Source: Arthrobacter sp. Soil782
Lineage (GTDB): Bacteria; Actinomycetota; Actinomycetes; Actinomycetales; Micrococcaceae
Reading direction: 5' to 3'
Assembly (NCBI RefSeq): GCF_001428435.1
Contig: NZ_LMSO01000007.1
Coordinates: 186,001 to 250,000 of the forward strand
DNA length: 64,000 nucleotides
Below the pieces are notes generated by a model. It saw only the letters and a program-made list of their open reading frames with translations. It had not been told where the DNA came from and made no database searches. Shown in pieces: positions 55,184 through 64,000 of this stretch. Each line of letters begins with the position of its first letter. Within the stretch, counting starts at the first letter, position 1. The position numbers and the translations under genes were made by a program.

Positions 55184-55846
55184 CTAGAGCCCAACCTCGG
55201 CGCTCTCAAGGAGCGCCACGGCGTCAGGTTGTCCTTCGAAAGTGACCAGTGCATGGCGTGTGCGGCCGTGAGCATGCATGAGCAGTTCCCCGGGTTCGCC
55301 CACAATGGCCACCGAGACGGGGGCTCGTTTCGCTACGTGCCTGGGACCGTCCGGCCGAACCAGCACAATGCCAAGATCCACGCCGCGGTACAGGATCGCG
55401 GCGCGCTTGATCAGCTCGTCCCACAGCGCGTTCGAGTACTCCTCGTCCAGCGCGCGCGGCGCCCACCTGCTGGTTGCCCGCCGGACGTCCTCGGTATGCA
55501 CGAAGTACTCGATCAGGTTGGTGCTGGTGTCAATCGACCGCACTCGCATGGGTGAGTAAAACGGATGCCCCTTGCGGAAGTCGTTGACAAGGGCTTCGTA
55601 AGCCGGCGTTGAGGCGGATTTCGCCGCTAGTGTGCGGGTGGCCTTTTCCGAAACAACGGACAGCGGCTTGATGAGGGCCCCGATGCCGACGCTGGGTCTG
55701 TGCCCGCGCAGGTACAGGTGGGCGGCGAGTTCCTTCGTTTGCCACCCGTCGCAGAGCGTGGGGGAGTGAGGCCCGGCCGCGATGAGGGTTTCGGCGAGGA
55801 CTTCACGGGAAGGATCAACGAAATGCATCACTGTTGAAAATAGCAT
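55184..55846 (-). CDS. TIGR03085-family DinB-like metal-binding protein
   Basis: A 220-aa member of an actinobacterial family with a mycothiol-dependent maleylpyruvate-isomerase/DinB-type N-terminal domain. Signature segments are LCDGWQTKELAAHLYLRGHRP, with the metal-binding His, and LIEYFVHTEDVRRAT, with the second His-Asp set. It may act in mycothiol transfer; substrate unknown. I use ATG 55846 (GGGGAG 8 nt upstream); the conserved part starts at MHFV (55828), which has no ribosome-binding site. It interrupts the his run on the opposite strand. Confidence 0.85.
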   Translation of the reverse strand: MLFSTVMHFVDPSREVLAETLIAAGPHSPTLCDGWQTKELAAHLYLRGHRPSVGIGALIKPLSVVSEKATRTLAAKSASTPAYEALVNDFRKGHPFYSPMRVRSIDTSTNLIEYFVHTEDVRRATSRWAPRALDEEYSNALWDELIKRAAILYRGVDLGIVLVRPDGPRHVAKRAPVSVAIVGEPGELLMHAHGRTRHALVTFEGQPDAVALLESAEVGL

Positions 55847-55897
55847 GATGGACGCTCCCCATGCCCGCCGGTGGGCGCTTGTCCCTTGCGACACGAC

Positions 55898-55903
55898 TAG
55901 AAT
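55898..55903 (+). promoter_or_regulatory. -10 element of leaderless hisI
   Basis: TAGAAT lies 8 nt before ATG 55912; no Shine-Dalgarno. It would start the hisI-trpE transcript. Confidence 0.45.
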
Positions 55904-55911
55904 CAGTTGCG

Positions 55912-56313
55912 ATGTCACAACACCCCGAACCCGATCCTCCTTCCGTCGCCGGTGAAACACCCGGGCTCGATCCCGCGGTGGCCCACGCACTCAAGAAAGA
56001 CGCTTCCGGTCTCGTTGCGGCCGTCGTCCAGGAACACGACACCGGGGATGTCCTGATGCTGGGCTGGATGGATGAAGAAGCGCTGCGGCGAACCCTGACC
56101 AGCGGCCGCGTCACCTTCTACTCGCGGTCGCGGCAGGAATACTGGCGCAAGGGCGACACTTCCGGCCACGTCCAGTATGTGAAGTCGGTTTCGCTGGACT
56201 GCGACGGCGATGCCCTGCTGGTGCGGGTGCACCAGGTCGGCGCGGCGTGTCACACCGGCACGCGGACCTGTTTCGACGGTAGGGAGCTTGCCGCCGTCGT
56301 CGGCTCCGCGTGA
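55912..56313 (+). CDS. hisI: Phosphoribosyl-AMP cyclohydrolase
   Basis: A 133-aa zinc enzyme for the third step of histidine synthesis. Core segments are [36 protein letters not shown], the Mg-binding [13 protein letters not shown] and the zinc cysteines in [13 protein letters not shown] 30-residue N-terminal stretch is variable. It is followed 76 nt later by trpE, an order conserved in actinobacteria. Confidence 0.96.
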   Translation: MSQHPEPDPPSVAGETPGLDPAVAHALKKDASGLVAAVVQEHDTGDVLMLGWMDEEALRRTLTSGRVTFYSRSRQEYWRKGDTSGHVQYVKSVSLDCDGDALLVRVHQVGAACHTGTRTCFDGRELAAVVGSA

Positions 56314-56389
56314 GCCATACCGTTTGCATCAGGAGACCAACAGTCCGCCCGCCGTTGCGGATGGACGCGAGATTCAGGAAGCGCATGAC

Positions 56390-57952
56390 ATGGACGAGCT
56401 CGGAGTAATCAGCCCAGGCCTGGAGGAGTTCCGCGCCCTTGCCCGGGACCGGCGGGTGATTCCTGTCCGCCTGATGGTGCTTGACGACGCGCACACGCCG
56501 ATCGGGATCTACCGCAAACTGGCAGATGGCCACCCCGGTACGTTCCTCATGGAATCCGCTGCTGAGGGCGGAGTGTGGTCGCGGTACTCGTTCATCGGCG
56601 TGAATTCGCGGGCAACTCTCACCACCAGGGGTGGTGAGGCCTGCTGGCTTGGCGAGCCCCCCGCGGGAGTTCCTGTGGATGGCAATCCGGTCGAAGCACT
56701 CCGGCGCACCGTCGAGGAACTCCAGACCGCACGCTTCGACGGACTTCCGCCCTTCACCTCCGGTATGGTCGGCTTCATCGGCTGGGAATCGGTCCGTCAC
56801 TGGGAACGGCTCACCTCTCCGCCCGAAGACGACCTCGATCTGCCCGAACTGGCCATGAACCTCGTCACCGACATGGCCATTCACGACAATGCAGGCGGCA
56901 AGGTGACGCTGGTGGCCAATGCCATCAACTATGACAATTCCCCGGACCGCGTTGACGAAGCCTGGCACGACGCCGTTGCACGCCTCCGCGGCATGCTGCA
57001 GCGACTCGCCTCCGCCTCGGATCAGCCGGTGTCAATTTTGGCCGGCGGCGCAACCGACAGTGCAGCGCTGATGTCCCGCGTGCGTGAACGCTGGGATCGC
57101 GACCGGTACCTGGCGGCGATCGAGCGCGGCAAGGAAGCCATCGTGGACGGCGAGGTATTCCAGGTTGTCATCTCGCGCCGGTTTGAACTGGACTGCGATG
57201 CGTCAGCGCTGGATGTCTACCGGGTGCTGCGGACCACCAACCCCAGCCCGTATATGTACCTGTTCAGCCTTGAGGATCCAACTGGACGGCCGTATTCGAT
57301 CGTAGGCTCTTCACCCGAAGCGCTCGTCACCGTCAACGGCTCAGAAGTCATCACCCACCCCATCGCCGGGTCCCGGCCGCGCGGTAGGACAGCCGAACAG
57401 GACCGTGCCCTCGCGGAGGAACTCCTCGCTGACGAGAAGGAGCGTGCGGAACATCTCATGCTGGTGGACCTGGCACGCAATGACATCTCGAAGGTATGCC
57501 GGCCGGGAACAGTGGACGTCACTCAGTTCATGGAGGTAGAGCGGTTCAGCCACATTATGCACCTGGTGTCCACCGTCGTCGGGGAACTGGCCCCGGAGCG
57601 GTCCGCCTATGACGTGCTCGCAGCGACTTTTCCGGCCGGGACCCTGTCCGGAGCGCCCAAACCGCGCGCGCTCCGGCTGCTTGATGAACTTGAACCGCAC
57701 AAGCGGGGCATCTATGGGGGAGTTGTGGGCTACTTCGATTTCGCCGGTGACATGGACATGGCCATCGCCATCCGCTCAGCACTGCTGCGCGACAACCGCG
57801 CCTATGTTCAGGCCGGCGGTGGGATTGTTGCCGATTCCAGCCTGGAGGCCGAGGCACAGGAAACGGTTAACAAGGCCGCAGCTCCGCTGCGCGCCGCGCT
57901 GATCGCCGCGAGCCTTCATCCGGTAACCGGTACGGGGGCGGGCTCTCCGTGA
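56390..57952 (+). CDS. trpE: Anthranilate synthase component I
   Basis: A 520-aa chorismate-utilising enzyme starting tryptophan synthesis, with ammonia from TrpG (not in this window). The catalytic C-terminal half has RFELDCDASALDVYRVLR, NPSPYMYLF, GSSPEALVTV, THPIAGSRPRGR, the Mg-binding EERAEHLMLVDLARNDI-like segment and AGTLSGAPKPRAL. The N-terminal part carries the Trp feedback site region (ESAAEGGVWSRYSFIGVN). ATG 56390 has AGGAA upstream. No tryptophan-rich leader peptide is seen between hisI and trpE. The next gene overlaps by 4 nt. Confidence 0.96.
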   Translation: MDELGVISPGLEEFRALARDRRVIPVRLMVLDDAHTPIGIYRKLADGHPGTFLMESAAEGGVWSRYSFIGVNSRATLTTRGGEACWLGEPPAGVPVDGNPVEALRRTVEELQTARFDGLPPFTSGMVGFIGWESVRHWERLTSPPEDDLDLPELAMNLVTDMAIHDNAGGKVTLVANAINYDNSPDRVDEAWHDAVARLRGMLQRLASASDQPVSILAGGATDSAALMSRVRERWDRDRYLAAIERGKEAIVDGEVFQVVISRRFELDCDASALDVYRVLRTTNPSPYMYLFSLEDPTGRPYSIVGSSPEALVTVNGSEVITHPIAGSRPRGRTAEQDRALAEELLADEKERAEHLMLVDLARNDISKVCRPGTVDVTQFMEVERFSHIMHLVSTVVGELAPERSAYDVLAATFPAGTLSGAPKPRALRLLDELEPHKRGIYGGVVGYFDFAGDMDMAIAIRSALLRDNRAYVQAGGGIVADSSLEAEAQETVNKAAAPLRAALIAASLHPVTGTGAGSP

Positions 57953-58584
57953 GCGCGTCCTCCCAGTCAGGCGCTCCTGCCGTCTCCCGCACACCCGCCC
58001 TGCGTCGCAGGGGCTTTCTCGTCCTCGCGACGGTCGCCTCGGCACTGGCCGCCTTCGGCAGTACCACCCAGACCTGGTTGTCGGTGGCCCTGCCGCAATC
58101 CGGGGTGCAAACCCCTTCCATTGAAGTGGCAGGCTCAGATGCAGCCACAGCTGTGACCGCATTCGCGCTGGTGGGTCTGGCCGCGGCGCTGGCAGCATCG
58201 ATTGCCGGCCGCATCGCGCGGTGGATCATCGCTGTCATTCTGACCGTTGCCGGCGCCGGCATTGCCCTCAGCAGCTTGGCTGTCGCCACCGATCCAGGGA
58301 GCGCCGCGGCACCCGCAATCGGAGAATCTCTCGGCGTCACCAGCCAGGACGGCGCATCCGTCACGGCCACCGCCATGCCGTGGCTGGCCGCCGTGGCGGG
58401 GCTGTTGCTGGTGCTCTGTGCTGTCTGGCTGCTCATCGCCGGCCGCGGCTGGCAAACGGCCCGTCGCTACGAAAACCGGCAGGATTCCTCGCCCACCCGG
58501 AACCCGCAGGCGAAGGCGGACACCAATGCTGACGAGATAGACAGCTGGGACAGCCTCAGCCGGGGTGAGGATCCGACAGGCTGA
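57949..58584 (+). CDS. Trp biosynthesis-associated membrane protein (TIGR02234)
   Basis: A 211-aa protein with four membrane helices (about residues 25-45, 65-85, 92-112 and 145-165) of the family found inside actinobacterial trp operons. LRRRGFLVLATVASALAAFGSTTQTWL near the start and the C-terminal GWQTARRYE are typical. Function unknown, possibly tryptophan transport or regulation. GTG 57949 overlaps the trpE stop. The tail is disordered and acidic. Confidence 0.9.
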   Translation: MSASSQSGAPAVSRTPALRRRGFLVLATVASALAAFGSTTQTWLSVALPQSGVQTPSIEVAGSDAATAVTAFALVGLAAALAASIAGRIARWIIAVILTVAGAGIALSSLAVATDPGSAAAPAIGESLGVTSQDGASVTATAMPWLAAVAGLLLVLCAVWLLIAGRGWQTARRYENRQDSSPTRNPQAKADTNADEIDSWDSLSRGEDPTG

Positions 58585-58609
58585 GTGCCCTCGAGTATTC
58601 AGCGCGGCC

Positions 58610-58673
58610 CTGAATCAGTGCCGTGCTGAATCAACGGCTTGCTGAATCAACGGCCTGCTGAATCAATGGCAGA
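58610..58673 (+). repeat. Four-copy 16-bp tandem repeat
   Basis: Four consecutive 16-bp units: CTGAATCAGTGCCGTG, CTGAATCAACGGCTTG, CTGAATCAACGGCCTG and CTGAATCAATGGCAGA. The first eight bases CTGAATCA are identical in all copies. The block lies in the 123-nt gap between the TIGR02234 gene and the HGxxPAAW gene, just upstream of a weak CAGAAT box (58670-58675). An ATTCAG at 58597-58602 is inverted relative to the first unit. Confidence 0.9.
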
Positions 58674-58707
58674 ATGGACACCAGACCACAGCACAAGGAG
58701 ATACGCC

Positions 58708-59016
58708 ATGGCTAAGACCGCGCCCGAGACCCGTTCCAACCAAACCCCGATGGCTGAGCATTCCTCCGTCCATGATGAGACCATCGGACACGGCAACAGC
58801 CCGGCGGCGTGGACCTGTGTCTTCGTGATGCTTGCCGGCGCGGCACTGTCCGCGTTCGCCTACATCTTCGCAAGCACCGAGGGCAACCTGGATGCCGGAA
58901 CCATCCTGTTCTGGATCGGCATCCTCATTATGGTGATCGGCCTCGCGCTCGGAATCATCCTCAAGAAGGCAGGGTTCGGGGTCGGCGGCCACAGGCTCAA
59001 GAACACCGGGCACTAA
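58708..59016 (+). CDS. HGxxPAAW-motif membrane protein
   Basis: A 102-aa protein with the diagnostic HGNSPAAWTCV motif at the start of the first of two membrane helices (about residues 34-56 and 64-86) and a Gly/Lys tail. This small family sits in actinobacterial trp operons before trpC; its function is unknown. AAGGAG precedes ATG 58708. trpC starts immediately after the stop, with no gap. Confidence 0.9.
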   Translation: MAKTAPETRSNQTPMAEHSSVHDETIGHGNSPAAWTCVFVMLAGAALSAFAYIFASTEGNLDAGTILFWIGILIMVIGLALGIILKKAGFGVGGHRLKNTGH

Positions 59017-59817
59017 GTGAGCGTTCTCGACGACATCATCCTCGGGGTCCGGGAGGATCTCGATGCACGCAAGATTCTTCTTCCGCTTGAAGAGGTTCGT
59101 ATCCTCGCCGAGCAGGCATCTGCGCCTCGGAACGCGTATGCCGCGCTGGCTTCGCAGGCCGAGGGTGTCAGCGTCATCGCCGAGGTGAAGCGGAAGAGTC
59201 CGTCCAAAGGCGAACTGTCAGCAATCCGGGATCCAGCTGAGCTGGCTGCGGCCTATGAGCGAGGCGGCGCCTCGGTGATCAGTGTCCTTACCGAGGAGCG
59301 GCGCTTCGGCGGATCGCTGGCAGATCTCGACGCCGTCCGTGCGGTCGTGAACCTGCCGATCCTGCGCAAGGATTTCACGGTGGACGAGTACCAGATCTGG
59401 GAAGCACGCGCGCATGGCGCGGATCTGATCCTGCTGATCGTTGCAGCGCTCGACGACGCCACGCTCGCCTCCTTCCTCGAACTCACCGAACAGCTAGGCA
59501 TGCACGCTCTCGTCGAAACGCATACCGCTGAGGAAGTGCAACGCGCGGTGGCCGTCGGTGCCCGCATCATCGGCGTGAATGTGCGCAACCTCAAAACGCT
59601 GGATATTGACCGCTCCGTCTTCCCGGAACTTGCCGGGCTCATTCCTTCCGGTGCGGTTGTAGTTGCCGAATCAGGCGTCCGGGACATCTCCGACGTCGAA
59701 AGCTATGTAGCGCAGGGCGCGCGTGCGGTGCTCGTCGGCGAGGCGCTGGTCAGCCACTCCAACCCGGAGGCCACGGTTGACGAGTTCACCCGCGCAGGCG
59801 CGGCATTGCGCCACTGA
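59017..59817 (+). CDS. trpC: Indole-3-glycerol phosphate synthase
   Basis: A 266-aa TIM-barrel enzyme converting CdRP to indole-3-glycerol phosphate. Catalytic lysines and acids appear in VIAEVKRKSPSKG, ISVLTEERRFGGS, LPILRKDFTVDEYQI, GVNVRNLKTLDID and VVAESGVRDISDVE. GTG 59017 directly follows the TAA of the previous gene, so translation is coupled. trpD is missing from this operon. Confidence 0.97.
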   Translation: MSVLDDIILGVREDLDARKILLPLEEVRILAEQASAPRNAYAALASQAEGVSVIAEVKRKSPSKGELSAIRDPAELAAAYERGGASVISVLTEERRFGGSLADLDAVRAVVNLPILRKDFTVDEYQIWEARAHGADLILLIVAALDDATLASFLELTEQLGMHALVETHTAEEVQRAVAVGARIIGVNVRNLKTLDIDRSVFPELAGLIPSGAVVVAESGVRDISDVESYVAQGARAVLVGEALVSHSNPEATVDEFTRAGAALRH

Positions 59818-59886
59818 GATTGCATCACTGAGGCAGTTCCCGCCAGCGCGGACGGCCGCACCCCATCACGACAGGACGACAGGTTC

Positions 59887-61206
59887 ATGACTGAAACCCC
59901 ACAGCCGCAGGCTGCAACTGACGGCGCCGCAGAAGCGTTTCTCGCCGGGGGATCGCTGCGCCATGCGCAGGGCCCGTACTTCGGCGCGTACGGCGGACGC
60001 TGGATGCCCGAGTCGCTGATCGCCGCCCTGGATGAACTGGAAGATACCTTCGACAAGGCCAAAGCTGATCCGGACTTCCTGGCCCAGGTAGCCGAACTCA
60101 ACCGGTCCTACTCCGGCAGGCCGTCCCTGCTGACGGAAGCGCACCGTTTTGCAGAGCACGCGGGCGGCGTACGGGTATTCCTCAAGCGTGAGGACCTCAA
60201 CCACACCGGATCGCACAAGATCAACAACGTGTTGGGTCAGGCCCTGCTGGCCAAGCGGATGGGAAAGACCCGCGTGATCGCTGAAACGGGTGCCGGCCAG
60301 CATGGAGTGGCCAGCGCCACCGCCGCCGCCCTGCTCGGCCTCGAATGTGTTGTCTATATGGGTGCGGAGGACTGCCGGAGGCAGGCGCTTAACGTCGCAC
60401 GCATGCAGCTTCTGGGAGCGGAAGTCATTCCCGTCACCAACGGATCGCAGACGCTGAAAGACGCCATCAACGACGCACTGCGTGATTGGGTGGCCAACGT
60501 GCAGACTACGCACTACCTCCTCGGAACGGCTGCCGGCGCCCACCCCTTCCCGGCAATGGTGCGCTATTTCCATGAGGTGATCGGAGAAGAAGCACGCGAG
60601 CAGATCCTCGATCTTGCGGGCCGCTTGCCGGATGCCGTCTGTGCCTGCATCGGCGGCGGCTCCAATGCCATCGGAATTTTCCACGGCTTCCTCGATGATC
60701 GCGAAGTTGCCCTCTACGGATTTGAGGCAGGCGGGGACGGCGTTGACACCGGACGCCATGCTGCCACAATCACGCTCGGACGGCCGGGCGTCCTTCATGG
60801 TGCGCGCTCGTACCTGATGCAGGATGACGATGGGCAAACCGTCGAGTCGCACTCCATCTCCGCCGGCCTGGACTACCCGGGAGTCGGCCCGGAGCACGCG
60901 TTCCTTGCAGACATCGGCAGAGCCAGTTATGAACCGATCACAGACGCTGAAGCCATGGAAGCCTTCCGCCTGCTGTGCCGCACCGAGGGCATCATCCCCG
61001 CCATCGAGTCCGCGCATGCGCTGGCGGGGACACTGAAAGTGGGCCAGCGCCTGGCTGCGGAAGGTGGGGATCCGCGGGAGAAGATCATCATCGTGAACCT
61101 CTCCGGCCGTGGCGACAAGGATGTGGCCACAGCCGCGGAATGGTTTGACCTGTTGCCCGAGGACAGCGCGGAAGCCGAGATCGGCGCGGAAGGCGAACAA
61201 CTGTGA
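59887..61206 (+). CDS. trpB: Tryptophan synthase beta subunit
   Basis: A 439-aa PLP enzyme condensing indole with serine. The PLP lysine is Lys111 in [14 protein letters not shown], and [25 protein letters not shown] and [15 protein letters not shown] (phosphate cup) are family signatures. An N-terminal extension of about 25 residues is present. The stop overlaps the trpA GTG by 4 nt, as expected for the alpha2-beta2 complex. Confidence 0.98.
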   Translation: MTETPQPQAATDGAAEAFLAGGSLRHAQGPYFGAYGGRWMPESLIAALDELEDTFDKAKADPDFLAQVAELNRSYSGRPSLLTEAHRFAEHAGGVRVFLKREDLNHTGSHKINNVLGQALLAKRMGKTRVIAETGAGQHGVASATAAALLGLECVVYMGAEDCRRQALNVARMQLLGAEVIPVTNGSQTLKDAINDALRDWVANVQTTHYLLGTAAGAHPFPAMVRYFHEVIGEEAREQILDLAGRLPDAVCACIGGGSNAIGIFHGFLDDREVALYGFEAGGDGVDTGRHAATITLGRPGVLHGARSYLMQDDDGQTVESHSISAGLDYPGVGPEHAFLADIGRASYEPITDAEAMEAFRLLCRTEGIIPAIESAHALAGTLKVGQRLAAEGGDPREKIIIVNLSGRGDKDVATAAEWFDLLPEDSAEAEIGAEGEQL

Positions 61207-62003
61207 GCACCGGAACCATGAGCAAGTCAGCCGCCGCAATCGAGCGTGCCCGTGCTGAGGGACGCACAGCCCTCATCGGCTACCTTCCGGCCGGGTTCCC
61301 CGACGTGCAGACCACAATTGACGCCGCAGTCGCACTCGCGGAAAACGGCGTGGATCTGATCGAGATCGGGATTCCCTACTCGGACCCCGTGATGGACGGT
61401 GCAGTCATTCAGCAGGCGACTGTCGAGGCGCTGCAGAACGGCTTCACCGTGCGTCAGATCTTCGACGTTGTCGAGGGAATCACCAGACGAACAGATGCGG
61501 CAGTCCTCGTTATGACCTACTGGAACCCCGTCATGCGCATGGGAGTCCGTGAGTTCGCCGGCCGCCTGGCCGCAGCCGGAGGAGCCGGACTCATCACGCC
61601 TGACCTCGTTCCGGACGAGGCAGCCGAGTGGATGGCTGTCTCGGAAGAGTTCGGGCTCGACCGCGTGTTCCTGGTCGCTCCCTCAAGCTCTCCTGAACGC
61701 ATGCAGTCCACGGTCGATTCAACGCGGGGATTTGTCTACGCCGTGTCCATCATGGGCATTACAGGCGCCCGTTCCTCGGTCAGCTCGGCTGCGCGCGAGG
61801 TTGTTGCAGCGGCCCACCAAGCCGGTGCTGAGCGGGCCTGTGTGGGACTCGGAGTGTCCACTGCTGAACATGTCCGGGAGATCGGGGCTTATGCGGACGG
61901 GGTGATTGTCGGCACCGCCCTCGTTGCAGCCCTGCGTGATGGCGGCGTTCCCTCCGTGGCCGCACTGGCGAAAGACCTGAGCACCGGAACCGGAAAGGGC
62001 TGA
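61203..62003 (+). CDS. trpA: Tryptophan synthase alpha subunit
   Basis: A 266-aa TIM-barrel subunit that releases indole to TrpB. Catalytic Glu54 is in [15 protein letters not shown], with Asp65 equivalent to the second acid; other segments are [12 protein letters not shown] and [17 protein letters not shown] 61203 overlaps trpB. lgt starts 2 nt after the stop. Confidence 0.97.
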   Translation: MSTGTMSKSAAAIERARAEGRTALIGYLPAGFPDVQTTIDAAVALAENGVDLIEIGIPYSDPVMDGAVIQQATVEALQNGFTVRQIFDVVEGITRRTDAAVLVMTYWNPVMRMGVREFAGRLAAAGGAGLITPDLVPDEAAEWMAVSEEFGLDRVFLVAPSSSPERMQSTVDSTRGFVYAVSIMGITGARSSVSSAAREVVAAAHQAGAERACVGLGVSTAEHVREIGAYADGVIVGTALVAALRDGGVPSVAALAKDLSTGTGKG

Positions 62004-62005
62004 CC

Positions 62006-63061
62006 ATGATCCCCGCCAGCATCCCCAGCCCGCCCGCAGAATGGGCCAGCTTCTCGATCGGTCCAGCCACTATCCATGCGTACGCGCTCTGCATCCTCAC
62101 CGGCATCATCGTTGCGCTGCTACTCACCTCGGCCCGTTGGAAGCGCTACGGCGGCAACCCCGACGTCGTCTGGGATGTTGCCATCTGGGCTGTTCCTTTC
62201 GGGCTGATCGGCGGGCGCCTCTACCACGTCTTTTCCTCACCGGACGCGTATTTCGGGCCTGACGGAGATCTCTCGCGCATACCCCGGATCTGGGAAGGCG
62301 GCCTGGGAATCTGGGGTGCCGTTGCCCTCGGAGCGGTCGGAGCCTGGATAGGCTGCCGCCGCGCCGGCGTCAGACTCGCGGCCTTTGCGGACGCTGCTGC
62401 GCCCGGAGTCCTGCTCGCGCAGGCAATCGGCCGTTGGGGTAACTGGTTCAACCAGGAACTGTTCGGTGCGCCAACCGATCTGCCGTGGGGACTCGAGATC
62501 GACGCCGACAACCCCAACTTCCCCGCGGGTGCGGATCCGGGAACGCTGTTCCACCCCACCTTCCTGTATGAATCGCTCTGGAACCTGGCAGGCGTTGCAC
62601 TCCTGCTGCTCCTGGACCGCAAATTCAAGCTGCGCGGCGGGCGCATGTTCTGGCTGTACGCCGCCTATTACACGGCGGGCCGGGTCTGGATTGAAGCCCT
62701 GCGGATCGACGACGCCGAAATGATCACCATTCTCGGGGTGACCCAGCGTCTGAACGTGTGGACGAGCGTACTAGTGCTGATCGTCTCGCTCGCCATTTTC
62801 GCGTACCTGTCAGTGAAGCAGCGGGGCGTAACCGAGCACTCCGTCCACCTGCCCGGACGCGCTCCAGTCGGCACGGACAACGACGAGACCGAGCACGCAG
62901 CGGCAGATAACGGATCGGGCACAGACGTCCAGAGTTCGGACACATCGGCTGGGACAGAGCCGGGGCGTGCTAATCTTCCAGAAATAAAAGACGCCTCGGG
63001 TACGCCTGCCTCCGCTGGACTTGCCCCCGAGGAACCCCGGGAATCAGATCCCCGAAACTAG
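62006..63061 (+). CDS. lgt: Phosphatidylglycerol-prolipoprotein diacylglyceryl transferase
   Basis: A 351-aa membrane enzyme that adds diacylglycerol to the lipobox cysteine of lipoproteins such as the two CapA proteins here. Lgt motifs are PFGLIGGRLYHVF, the signature AIGRWGNWFNQELFGAPTDLPWGL and HPTFLYESLWNL. An acidic, low-complexity C-terminal extension of about 70 residues (DNDETEHAAADNGSG onwards) is typical for actinobacteria. It starts 2 nt after trpA. Confidence 0.96.
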   Translation: MIPASIPSPPAEWASFSIGPATIHAYALCILTGIIVALLLTSARWKRYGGNPDVVWDVAIWAVPFGLIGGRLYHVFSSPDAYFGPDGDLSRIPRIWEGGLGIWGAVALGAVGAWIGCRRAGVRLAAFADAAAPGVLLAQAIGRWGNWFNQELFGAPTDLPWGLEIDADNPNFPAGADPGTLFHPTFLYESLWNLAGVALLLLLDRKFKLRGGRMFWLYAAYYTAGRVWIEALRIDDAEMITILGVTQRLNVWTSVLVLIVSLAIFAYLSVKQRGVTEHSVHLPGRAPVGTDNDETEHAAADNGSGTDVQSSDTSAGTEPGRANLPEIKDASGTPASAGLAPEEPRESDPRN

Positions 63062-63330
63062 CGTCCAGCTGGGCCACCGCCCTAGCTCAAGACACTGTCA
63101 CAGCGTCGTGGCTCTGCTCGGTATACCAGCTGGCTCACAGGCTTCCGCCCCGTACCGCGCTTGACCAGGCAGTACCGCCGTCAATTCATGTCCGCAATCT
63201 CTGCCGGCGTGCGGTGTGGCGGTTCTACAATGTGGACAAGGAAAATGAAGCGCTTCCCTGAAGGGGAAGGCGCGCCCGGGGCCGAAGCTGTCCCCTCCCG
63301 ACGCTCCATCATGGGGGAAGGACTCTATCT
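63062..63330 (+). promoter_or_regulatory. gltB leader region with promoter and hairpin
   Basis: The 269-nt gap holds a TACAAT -10 (63226-63231) without a clear -35. In the predicted leader of about 95 nt, GCGC-TTCCC (63250-63258) pairs with GGGAA-G-GCGC (63264-63273), a strong hairpin with one bulged G and no T-tract. GGGGGAAGGA lies 9 nt or more before the gltB start. No known riboswitch was recognised. Confidence 0.45.
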
Positions 63331-64000
63331 ATGACTGCACCCATCACTGGTTTGCCTCCGAAGGCGACCCACAGCGAATCGCCGTTCACGCGGTTCGCGT
63401 CATACCCGAAGGCATCCGGACTTTACAACCCGGAAAACGAGAAGGACGCCTGCGGTCTGGCCGTCATTGCCACGCTCCGCGGGGAGCCGGGCCACGACAT
63501 CGTTGATGCAGCGCTCACCGCCCTGCGCAACCTCGAACATCGCGGCGCCGTAGGGGCTGACGAGGGAACGGGCGACGGCGCGGGCCTCCTCACCCAGGTT
63601 CCTGACGAATTCTTCCGCGCGGTCGTTGACTTCGAGCTTCCCGCCGCCGGTACCTACGCCGTCGGCACCGCCTTCCTTCCAGCCGAGGCCGGCGAAGAGG
63701 CAACTGCCCGTGCCGGGATCGAGAGCCTTGCCGAGTCCGAAGGCCTTTTGGTTCTCGGCTGGCGAGAGGTTCCCGTCACCGTTGACCTCGTCGGATCCAT
63801 GGCCAGGGCCTGCATGCCGCACTTCGTGCAGTTGTTCATCGCACCCGTTGCCGGCACAGCCCAGGATCTTGATGCCAGGGCCTTCCGTCTGCGCAAGCGG
63901 GCCCAGAACAAGTACGGCGTGTATTTTCCCTCGCTGTCGTCCAAGACCATGGTCTACAAGGGAATGCTGACGACGGCGCAACTCGAGCCTTTCTACCCGG
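63331..64000 (+). CDS. gltB: Glutamate synthase large subunit (partial)
   Basis: First 223 residues of the NADPH-GOGAT large subunit; the gene runs off the right edge. A propeptide of about 40 residues precedes the glutaminase nucleophile in KDACGLAVIATLRG, and the class II amidotransferase domain continues with ALRNLEHRGAVGADEGTGDGAGLL. It makes glutamate from glutamine and 2-oxoglutarate. ATG 63331 is used; ATG 63311 is out of frame and stops after seven codons. Confidence 0.95.
   Translation, partial: MTAPITGLPPKATHSESPFTRFASYPKASGLYNPENEKDACGLAVIATLRGEPGHDIVDAALTALRNLEHRGAVGADEGTGDGAGLLTQVPDEFFRAVVDFELPAAGTYAVGTAFLPAEAGEEATARAGIESLAESEGLLVLGWREVPVTVDLVGSMARACMPHFVQLFIAPVAGTAQDLDARAFRLRKRAQNKYGVYFPSLSSKTMVYKGMLTTAQLEPFYP

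Overview
The window is a 64 kb piece of high-GC actinobacterial chromosome. Gene order and protein character point to the Micrococcaceae (Arthrobacter and relatives); this is inference from the sequence, not a database match. Pointers are mycothiol-linked genes (mycothiol formaldehyde dehydrogenase, a CGYC mycoredoxin, DinB/TIGR03085 proteins), an inositol-phospholipid synthase, a single bifunctional Rel, the actinobacterial SCO1664/DUF3090/phosphatase block, and many genes that look leaderless. I see no rRNA, tRNA, IS element, prophage or CRISPR array.

Layout. 1-2.9 kb: DinB-like fragment, SCO1664-DUF3090-histidine phosphatase block and a small membrane protein. 3-6.2 kb: decayed sugar acetyltransferase, small acidic-loop protein, SelO and a YpfJ-type metalloprotease. 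6.2-9.4 kb: accessory locus with an ArsR/SmtB repressor carrying a CzrA-type metal site, an MFS exporter and a divergent flavoprotein of ArsO type, with a promoter and overlapping dyad between them. 9.4-16.4 kb: GH15 enzyme, thioesterase, DUF427, aldo/keto reductase, lipoate-ligase family protein, then mycothiol redox genes (MBL hydrolase, MscR, mycoredoxin). 16.6-22.4 kb: chorismate mutase, thrS-HIT-PIP synthase, a hypothetical, pdxS. 22.4-30.7 kb: an 8.3 kb block between pdxS and pdxT with two CapA lipoprotein paralogues, a truncated deacetylase, GNAT, M3 peptidase and GatD-MurT. 30.7-40.8 kb: pdxT-yebC-ruvC-ruvA-ruvB-yajC-secD-secF-rel. 40.8-48.6 kb: AbiEi-like protein, DUF349, cyclophilin, hisS, APC permease, aspS. 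48.6-53.1 kb: FMN riboswitch and ribM-ribD-ribE-ribB-ribA-ribH. 53.1-64 kb: hisE-hisG-hisF, TIGR03085, hisI, trpE, two membrane proteins, trpC-trpB-trpA, lgt and the start of gltB.

How it works together. Most of the window is core metabolism: riboflavin synthesis under an FMN riboswitch, PLP synthase PdxST, most of trp and part of his (trpD, trpG and trpF are not here; dual-function PriA usually replaces TrpF in actinobacteria), Holliday-junction processing, Sec translocation, (p)ppGpp metabolism and three aminoacyl-tRNA synthetases. The least ordinary parts are the divergent metal-sensor/flavoprotein locus at 6.2-9.4 kb, the CapA/MurT-GatD block splitting pdxS from pdxT, a four-copy 16-bp tandem repeat at 58.6 kb, a terminator-like hairpin directly before the mycoredoxin start, and a possible Cys-Cys leader peptide before rel.
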